Of a stretch of DNA of 46,900 nt, positions 37,355 through 45,000 are shown in pieces; the stretch's first letter is position 1, and each line of letters opens with the position of its first letter. The stretch is from the IMG/VR virus record IMGVR_UViG_3300021225_000284, positions 1 through 46,900 of that record. The stretch is one strand, 5' to 3'. A program made the position numbers and the translations under genes. The stretch is from a virus. The notes under the pieces were generated by a model. It saw nothing but the letters and a program-made list of their open reading frames with translations. It did no database searches and was not told the DNA's origin.

Positions 37355-37373
37355 CTTTTAAAAATTAGTTTTT

Positions 37374-37817
37374 ATGGCAGTTAGAGGTAGAGATGAAATA
37401 ATTAGAAACTTACAAAGATATTCTCAATCTATGATTAGGGAATTTGAGTATGAATTATTACGTGCTTCATCTACTATGGAAATGAAAGCTAAAATGAATG
37501 CACCAGTTGGAAAAGGGAAAAAAACAAAAGGTGTTCCAGTTGATTTAGGAAAATTAAGACAAAGTATTTTTCATAAAGTTGATAATAAAAAACTAAGAGC
37601 AAAAATTGGAGCAACTGAATTTTATGCTCCTTACGTTGAATTTGGAACAGGGCAATATGTAGAAGTTGATCCAGAATTTGAAAAGTTAGCAATGAAGTTT
37701 TATGTAAATGGAGAAGGTAAAATGCAAGCACAGCCATTTTTAATACCTGCTTTTTATTCTGAAAGAAATAAGTTTATTCAAAACATTAAAAATATAGTTA
37801 AAAAATATTCGGCATGA
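37374..37817 (+). CDS. HK97 gp10-like tail/neck protein
   Basis: 147 residues. MAVRGRDEIIRNLQRYSQSM, KMNAPVGKGKKTKGVPVDLGKLRQSIFHK, IGATEFYAPYVEFGTGQY, and AQPFLIPAFYSERNKFI are the standard HK97 gp10 blocks (P..TG.Lr.Si, YA..vEfGt, pfl.pa). It joins the neck and tail. Overlaps the next gene by 4 bases. Confidence 0.9.
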   Translation: MAVRGRDEIIRNLQRYSQSMIREFEYELLRASSTMEMKAKMNAPVGKGKKTKGVPVDLGKLRQSIFHKVDNKKLRAKIGATEFYAPYVEFGTGQYVEVDPEFEKLAMKFYVNGEGKMQAQPFLIPAFYSERNKFIQNIKNIVKKYSA

Positions 37818-38233
37818 AAGACACTACTTATCCATTACGCAAAGCATATTATTCGCTTATTAGCGGACTTGGATATGATTGTTATGACACTAAAGCTCCA
37901 AATTCTGTAAATAAGCCTTATGTAATTTTAGGAACACAAACATCAGCAGAAGAAAGTACAAAAAACTCTTTTAATATGCGATGTTCTATTACTTTGGATA
38001 TTTATGCAGGATTTACAGACTTTTATTCAAGCAGAAAAGGTTTAGATTTAATAGTTAATAATATACTTACAAATTTAATGCCTTCGCCTGGTCAATGTAG
38101 TTTTACTTTAACGGATTTTGATATATTTGCAACCAAGAAAGTAATTGATAACGATTTTGACCCAATAGTAACAGATACTCAAAGTATTTTTAGAAAAATT
38201 ATAGTAATTGAACATTTATTAAAACAAAAATAA
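37814..38233 (+). CDS. Tail terminator (DUF3168-like)
   Basis: 139 residues. LRKAYYSLISGLGYDCYDTKAPNSVNKPYVILGTQTSAEES, SITLDIYAGFTDFYSSRKGLDLIVNNIL, and IFRKIIVIEHLL at the end agree with tail-terminator proteins that cap the tail tube. It stands between gp10-like and tail-tube genes, as in most siphophages. Confidence 0.82.
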   Translation: MKDTTYPLRKAYYSLISGLGYDCYDTKAPNSVNKPYVILGTQTSAEESTKNSFNMRCSITLDIYAGFTDFYSSRKGLDLIVNNILTNLMPSPGQCSFTLTDFDIFATKKVIDNDFDPIVTDTQSIFRKIIVIEHLLKQK

Positions 38234-38237
38234 AAAA

Positions 38238-38660
38238 ATGGCAAAAAGTAACGCATCATCGCACAAATTGTATATCGTTGAAAGCAATGCAAATAAATTA
38301 GTTGCAGAATTGACTAATATTTCGCTTTCATTTTCGGGAAATACTATTGATTTGACATCTAAAGACAATAATGGATTTAGAGATTTTATTGTAGGTCTTA
38401 AATCATTCTCATTGTCTATTGAGGGATTTGTAGATTTTCAAGCAGGTACAGATGAAAGAAATTTCGATGACTTAATGACATCGGCAAAAGCTGGTAGTTC
38501 TTTAAGTTTATTGTTGAAAAATACAACGTCAGGAGATTCAACTCACGCTGGCACGGCTTATGTAACAGCATTGCAATTAACTTCAGGAACTGAAACAGGT
38601 TTGACATTTACTGCTACATTGGAATTTAGCGGAGATATTACAGTTGGAACTGTTGCTTAA
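38238..38660 (+). CDS. Major tail (tube) protein
   Basis: 140 residues of the TP901-1-like tail-tube type: SHKLYIVESNANKLVAELTNISLSFSGNTIDLTSKDNNGFRDFIVGLKSFSLSIEGFVDFQ, LSLLLKNTTSGDSTHAGTAYVTALQLTSGTETGLTFTATLEFSGDITV. Beta-rich, stacked in hexamers around the tape measure. Order and size agree. Confidence 0.92.
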   Translation: MAKSNASSHKLYIVESNANKLVAELTNISLSFSGNTIDLTSKDNNGFRDFIVGLKSFSLSIEGFVDFQAGTDERNFDDLMTSAKAGSSLSLLLKNTTSGDSTHAGTAYVTALQLTSGTETGLTFTATLEFSGDITVGTVA

Positions 38661-38714
38661 CTAATTAAATCATAAAAACGAAATACAAATCTTTGAAGTA
38701 TTAAAAGTTAAATT

Positions 38715-39131
38715 ATGAAAGGACGATTTTATATAAATGGTTTAGGAAATTGCTTAGTTGGTACGTATGCTTTACGTCATCTAACTAAGCATTTTTTATG
38801 TGATGCACAACAATTATTGTTTTTAGCAACACAACAAGGTATGAGTTTAGAATTTACTTCATATTTTCTAAAATATACTTATGAAAATGCTTTGATGCAA
38901 AGCGAAGGGTCAGGATTTAAGCCTAAAAGTGTGGAGGAAATAGATTTGTTTTTAGATACAAATACTCCATCAACCGAAGAGTATAAAGGTGCAATAGATG
39001 CTTTATGGATTTCAGTTGTAGGTATGACAGCGGAAGAATTTGCACAAAAAAATAATATTAAAAAAGAAACAGGTGAGGCAAAAAAAAAGAATGGCATGAG
39101 TTCTGGAAAGAAATTGACAAAATTGGATTAA
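38715..39131 (+). CDS. Tail assembly chaperone, short form (G-like)
   Basis: 138 residues. ALRHLTKHFLCDAQQLLFLATQQGMSLEFTSYFLKYTYENAL and ALWISVVGMTAEEFAQKN are typical of the short chaperone upstream of a tape-measure gene. Near the end is A AAA AAG at 39083-39089, where some ribosomes shift -1 to make a longer form. The short form ends KKNGMSSGKKLTKLD in the zero frame. Confidence 0.88.
   Translation: MKGRFYINGLGNCLVGTYALRHLTKHFLCDAQQLLFLATQQGMSLEFTSYFLKYTYENALMQSEGSGFKPKSVEEIDLFLDTNTPSTEEYKGAIDALWISVVGMTAEEFAQKNNIKKETGEAKKKNGMSSGKKLTKLD
39083..39089 (+). promoter_or_regulatory. Programmed -1 frameshift site A AAA AAG
   Basis: In the zero frame the codons are GCA AAA AAA AAG. The heptamer A AAA AAG ends at 39089. 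The -1 frame continues open to 39400, past the zero-frame stop. It is the same slippery heptamer as in E. coli dnaX. Confidence 0.88.
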
Positions 39132-39400
39132 AAAACGGTTTTACTATATTTCAAATATTTTCTTTTACTTTATATGACATCTTTATTTTGCATGAAGCTA
39201 ACGAGGAAGATAAAGAATTTGAATTGTTTCAGATACGTGAGCAAATATATTGGGGTATAAATATTCATACTCAAAAACATATTTCACGAGATAAAATATT
39301 CAAATTGCCTTCCGAAAATAAGAATATAGAAAGAGATTTTGTAAAAGAATATGAGCAACGATATGCAGAACGTCAGCTCGCAAAACTATTAAAGAAATGA
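39089..39400 (+). CDS. Tail assembly chaperone, frameshift extension (T-like)
   Basis: After the shift the frame reads EWHEFWKEIDKIGLKNGFTI, then FQIFSFTLYDIFILHEANEEDKEFEL..., ending AERQLAKLLKK, 103 residues. There is no independent ribosome start before the first in-frame ATG (39191), and the open frame begins exactly at the slip site. The fusion would be 228 residues, as G-GT in lambda. It precedes the tape measure with an ATGA overlap. Confidence 0.85.
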   Translation, partial: EWHEFWKEIDKIGLKNGFTIFQIFSFTLYDIFILHEANEEDKEFELFQIREQIYWGINIHTQKHISRDKIFKLPSENKNIERDFVKEYEQRYAERQLAKLLKK

Positions 39401-42045
39401 ATGCAGGATTAGGAAGCTTTTTTTTATCAATAGGAGTTGATATTGATGATTTAAACAAAGGGTTAAAAAATGCACAAAAAGATATAGATAAATTTGGTAG
39501 TAACCTTGAAAAAATAGGTGGTAAATTATCTGTATTAGTTTCAGCACCTTTAGCTTTAGTTGCTAAATCTGCATTAGATGCGAGTGGTGAATTTGAAAGC
39601 TTGCAAACATCTTTTAATACTATGTTAGGTAGTGTTGAAGCTGGAAAGAAAATGATGCAAGATTTGCAAAAATTTAATTTATCTACTCCCTTTGAATCTA
39701 AAGAAGTTGCAACAGCTACAAAATCTCTATTAGCATTTGGATTTGCACAAGAACAAGTAATTCCTAATCTTAGTCGTATTGGTGATATATCCGCAGGCGT
39801 TGGAATGAGTGTTAAGGAACTTGCTGATATTTATGGAAAAGCAAGAGTATCAGGCACTTTGATGGCGGAAGACATAAATCAATTAACAGGACGAGGCATT
39901 CCAGTCATTCAAGAATTTGCAAAACAATTAGGAGTTTCAGAAAGTCAAGTAAAAGCATTAGGTAGCGAAGGGAAAATATCTTTTGCAAACTTAGAACAAG
40001 CATTTATATCATTGACAAGTGAGGGCGGAAAGTTCTTTGGAATGACCGCAAATCAAGCTACTACTTGGCAAGGTGTTATGTCAAATGCAAGTGACAGTAT
40101 AAATCAAAGTTTGGTTACATTAGGAGATACTATAATTAAATCTTTAAATCTTAAAGAAGTAATTCCGCAAGCTACTGCTTATTTATCTGAATTAGTTGAT
40201 GCTTTTAAAAATTTATCTCCCGAAGCACAAAAAGCAATAGTTATAATAAGTGGATTAGGAATAGTTATTCCTCCAATATTAGTTTTAGTTGGTGAAGTAT
40301 TGCCAATGATGGCAAAAGGTTTTACAGCAATAATTTCTCCAGTTGGGTTGGTAACTGTTGCAATCGGTGCTTTAGTTGCAGTATTAGGCGAGCATTATTT
40401 GACTACAAAAAAAATAGAATCTGCCGTCAATGCAATGAATGAAGTAAACAAAGAGGTTTCATCTACTATAAGTAATGAAATTGATGAAGTTACTAAATTG
40501 AATGATATATTACAAAGCAATACAAGTTCTTATGAAGATAAAAAACAAGCATTAGCAAAATTAAAAGAAATAAATACAGAGTATTTTAAAGGATTAAATG
40601 CTGAAAATTTGAATTATAGTTCATTAAATGAAGCTATTTCTAAATATGTAACTAATTTACAAAATGCTACAAAAGCAAAAGCATTATTTGATAAAATACA
40701 ATCTAATAAAGAGTTAATTAAAACCTTAGAGAAAGACCCTACTCAATCAGTTAGTTATTTAGACCAAGCTAAGAATTTTTTAACAGGAGGTATTTTAAAT
40801 CCACAAGCCGGATATGCTAAAAGTGCTTTACAAGCAAAAGATAATATTGATAAACTTAAAAAAAGCACTAGTGATTTAGAGAAAAATTTACAATCTTTAG
40901 AAAAACAAGGATATAAAGCATTGGGAGGTTTAAGCGGAGCAAAACCTAGCGGTGTTGTTGGTGTAACAGGTGTTGGAGCTGGTGCAGGTAGTGGAAAAGC
41001 AAATAAAGATTTACAAAAACAATTAGAAGAAGATTCAAAGCTTTATGAAGGGTTGATAAATGATATACAAAAAATGTATATTAACTCAATGACAGATACA
41101 AATAGACGTGAAATAGAGCTATTAAAATATAATTCAAATGAAGAGTTAAAAGAATATGAAAAAAGAATAAAAGGACGTGAAGGGTTTGAAAATTTGTTTG
41201 CTTTTTACAGATTAAATAAAGAAAAAGAAGTACAAGAAAAGATTTTTCAACTTGAACAAAAGAATAAATTTATACCTAAAGAAATAAAAGGTGCTGGATT
41301 TTTTAAAGGGTTTGATTTAACCGCAGTTCAAAAATCATTACAATTAACTAAAAATAGTGTAAATGATTTAAAATCTTTTGATGTTAGTAAAGGATTTGAT
41401 TTAGGAGCAGTAAGTAAGAATATGCAAAAACATCTTGCTGATATGATTGGCGGTGCAGAAAAATTAAAACTTGGATTAAACATTCCTCAATCTGTTGATA
41501 AAAGAATGGAGAATCGTTTAAACAATATGCTTCAATTAGGTGTAAATGCTCAAATTGCTGGTAATAACATTGCTAATTTAGAAAAGTATTTAGGATTAGC
41601 ACAAGGAACAATAGACAAAACTAATTATCAAGCATTTGCAGACCAAGCAAGCGTAGTATTAGAAAGTACTAATATTATGCGAGATGCTTTGACAAACTTT
41701 GCTATTGATGCAACTGCTACAAGTTCAATTATGATTGGAGAATTAATAGCAGGAACAAAAACTTTACAAGATATTGGGCAGACAATTAAATTGTTAATTG
41801 CTGATATGTTAAAATCTTTAGCTTTTTCAGGAATTGCACAAGGTATTCAAAGTTTAGTTCAAGGCAATCCGCTTGGAGGTTTGCAAATATTTGGAGGTAT
41901 TGGAGCAGGTATATTTTCAGGTATATTAAAAGGAAAAGCACAGAATCAGCAACAACCTACAAATCAACAACAACAATATTCAGTAATTCGTGGAGGTGAT
42001 ATTTTCACAGCACAAAATCGCTATCAATTAATTAAAGGATTCTAA
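39397..42045 (+). CDS. Tape measure protein
   Basis: 882 residues. The N-terminal tape-measure block is clear: SFFLSIGVDIDDLNKGLKNAQKDIDKFG, LQTSFNTMLGSVEAGKKMMQDLQKFNLSTPFESKEVATATKSLLAFG, GKARVSGTLMAEDINQLTGRGIPVIQEFAKQLGVS. Two or three hydrophobic segments lie at about 283-335 (AIVIISGLGIVIPPILVLVG, VGLVTVAIGALVAVLG). Long coiled coils follow, and a Gln-rich C-terminus. It sets tail length and probably enters the host membrane. The length suggests a tail of the order of 130 nm by the usual 0.15 nm per residue rule. Confidence 0.95.
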   Translation: MNAGLGSFFLSIGVDIDDLNKGLKNAQKDIDKFGSNLEKIGGKLSVLVSAPLALVAKSALDASGEFESLQTSFNTMLGSVEAGKKMMQDLQKFNLSTPFESKEVATATKSLLAFGFAQEQVIPNLSRIGDISAGVGMSVKELADIYGKARVSGTLMAEDINQLTGRGIPVIQEFAKQLGVSESQVKALGSEGKISFANLEQAFISLTSEGGKFFGMTANQATTWQGVMSNASDSINQSLVTLGDTIIKSLNLKEVIPQATAYLSELVDAFKNLSPEAQKAIVIISGLGIVIPPILVLVGEVLPMMAKGFTAIISPVGLVTVAIGALVAVLGEHYLTTKKIESAVNAMNEVNKEVSSTISNEIDEVTKLNDILQSNTSSYEDKKQALAKLKEINTEYFKGLNAENLNYSSLNEAISKYVTNLQNATKAKALFDKIQSNKELIKTLEKDPTQSVSYLDQAKNFLTGGILNPQAGYAKSALQAKDNIDKLKKSTSDLEKNLQSLEKQGYKALGGLSGAKPSGVVGVTGVGAGAGSGKANKDLQKQLEEDSKLYEGLINDIQKMYINSMTDTNRREIELLKYNSNEELKEYEKRIKGREGFENLFAFYRLNKEKEVQEKIFQLEQKNKFIPKEIKGAGFFKGFDLTAVQKSLQLTKNSVNDLKSFDVSKGFDLGAVSKNMQKHLADMIGGAEKLKLGLNIPQSVDKRMENRLNNMLQLGVNAQIAGNNIANLEKYLGLAQGTIDKTNYQAFADQASVVLESTNIMRDALTNFAIDATATSSIMIGELIAGTKTLQDIGQTIKLLIADMLKSLAFSGIAQGIQSLVQGNPLGGLQIFGGIGAGIFSGILKGKAQNQQQPTNQQQQYSVIRGGDIFTAQNRYQLIKGF

Positions 42046-42048
42046 AAA

Positions 42049-45000
42049 ATGGCATACGGTTTAAAATATACAGCAACAGCTTACGGACTTTCAAATGTTG
42101 CTTGGAAAGTAGAATTATTAGAAAATGGATATTCAGGTTCAAGTTCAGAAATTCAACTTGTCGGTAATGGCATAAAAATCGGATACGACAACGAAGACGA
42201 CAGATTCAATAATATTTATTCTCGTTATGCAATTATAGATTTAAAGGTAACATCTACTTTTAATTTAGATTCACTTCAATTTGATGACGAAAGAAAGTTC
42301 CAAGTAAAAATATATAAAAATAATGCCGTTGAATTTATTGGCTGGTTAATACCTTTTTATTCTTCACAAGAATTTGAAGATGAAACTTTGGCTACTATAT
42401 CCATACAAGCAAAAGACGGGATTAATCAATTAAAAAACATTGCATATTATAACTCAAATCCAACGTCTATTAGCTTTAAACAAAGCTTTAAAGATGTTAT
42501 TTCACAATCTTTAAGTCAAACGGGATATGCTTTAGATTTAGAAATATATTACAATAAATATGATGCTTCAATGGCAAAAACAACAAGTGATTGTCCATTG
42601 GCACAACTTTATTTTAATGTAAATACTTTATCAAAAAACGAGACAGAATGGTATAATTTTTATGAAGTATTACAAAGGTTATTAACTATTCACAATCTTA
42701 GATTATTTCAAGGTGCTGGAAAATGGGTAATAATCGACCAAATGGACTTGATAGAGGGAATTATCTATGGTCGAAAATACAATAGTTCAGGAACGAAAAT
42801 TGCAAATGTTTCTTTAAATTCAGATTCAGTAATTCATACTGGCGGATTAAAAGTAAAAACAAATACAATTGTAAGAAAAGATATACCTTACAAACAATAT
42901 TCAGCATTTTTTAACGCTGGAGCTTTATCAAATTTGCTTAAAAATGGTGAATTAACAAGCTTTAGCGGATTAATGCCAAACGGGTGGAGTAAAGTAGGTA
43001 CTTGGGGATTTGGTGATTATGGACCAAACGTTACAGATGGCGTAAATAATGGTATTAAATTTCAAAACAAATATACTCAAAGCTTAAATTATAATGACAC
43101 ACACTATTTTGAAAGTGAAGAGATTGACGTATCAAGTTACGACGCATTTACTCTCGATTTTGAAGCTTATGCTGATTCAACCATAGATGCTATAAAGATT
43201 GGTATTAAATTATATGACAATACAGGCATAAGTTCAGCTGAATATTTTGTCGATAAAATGGGTATTCCAAGACAAGATGGACGAGCTGCAATAATTGAAA
43301 AAGGATTTTTAGATACATTTTTTAAGTTTCAAATTGAATGTATTATCAGTTCAGCGACATTGTATTTAGGAAATATTACTGCTTTAAAAGTTAGAATATA
43401 TCCTGGTTTTACTTATAATACCGTACCGACAAATACAATTGTAAAATATAGAAATTTACAATTAAGGGCAAAAGATGAAGAAGTATCTAAATTTAAAGGT
43501 AGATATTTTCAAGTAACAAATACAGATTTGCCAAAAACGTCTAAAAATGCAGAAACTTATGACGTTTATTATCAGGATAATTTAGATTATATAAAAGCTA
43601 ACTATAATAATTTTTTATATGTTGGTGATTCTGATATTGAAACGCAATCTTGGAAGCGAAACACAGATACTGAAAGCAATCCTTTAGTAGTTTCGGTATT
43701 AAAAGATAAATTAGCCGTTACGGCAACTTATAATGACATTTTAGAAGGTAGTGTATTTGGATTTTTAGATTTTATAAATACTCCTATCATTACAGCTTCA
43801 AATAAACGTTTTTTAGTATTAAATACTGCTTATAATTTACAAGAAAATGCAACTGAATTAAATTTAGTTGAGCTAAAATCAAGTGAAGTACAATATAATA
43901 CAAGTACAACAGACGATTATGGTGGTAATAATACCGTAAATTCGACAAGTTCTCATGGATCATTCAATTTAGATTCTAATGCAGTAAGAAAATATATTCC
44001 CGAAGCAGGCGGTAATATGTACGGAGAGTTATTGGTAACGGGAAGTATTGATGCTGTACCTTTGACTTCTACTGATATTCTCGCTATAAATAAAGGTATT
44101 TTAAATATTGCTCCCGATTATGCTACTACCGTAAACTTAGGCAATGATTTAAGCACTTTAAATATATTTGGTGATACAATATTAGATACAGGACTACTAC
44201 AATTAAATGCAGACGGGAACACTAATATAGGTTTATCAGTACTTACAAGCGGAGTAGAATCTAATTATTTTAAATTAATAAGTGATACTTGGACAACCGA
44301 TACAGGATTTAAAGGTGATTATTTAGACTTTAATATTTCAAGTACGGCATTGGGTGCAATTGGTCGTTTAAAGTGGAATGACCAAGACGGTACTTTAGAC
44401 TTAGGATTAAAAGGTGGTAATGTTACTTTACAAATTGGGCAAGAGCAAGTTTTAAGAGTAGTCAATAAAACTGGTGCCACATTAAATGAAGCTGATTTTA
44501 GAGCCGTAAGAATTAGAGATGTTAGCGAGGGAGGTTCACAAGGTAATAGATTAGCAGTAAAATTAGCACAAGGAAATAGTGATGCGGATTCAGCGACAAC
44601 AATTGGAATAGTAACAGAAACAATTGGCGATAATCAAGAAGGTTTTATAACTACAAGCGGAAATGTAAGTAATATTAATACTACTGGCACTAAAAGCTTT
44701 GGCGGTGCTGAAACATGGAATGCTGGCGACATTCTTTATTTAGACCCAGTAAATGCAGGTTATTTAACCAATGTAAAGCCACAAGCTCCGAATCATACTA
44801 TTATAGTTGGATGGGTTGTAAATGCTCATCAAAATCAAGGTAAAATATTTGTAAAAGTTGATAATGGTTATGAAATAGACGAACTACATAATGTTAAAAT
44901 TACTACCGTAGCGGACAAAGATGTTTTGATTTATAATAACACTTTAGGTGTTTGGGAAAACAAATCAATACTAAATGCAGGTTTATTAGATGGTAGTGGT

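Noticed and set aside
39188-39400. Independent 70-residue gene downstream of the tail chaperone
   Set aside because: The frame is continuous from the A AAA AAG slip site and has no good start; it is the frameshift extension.
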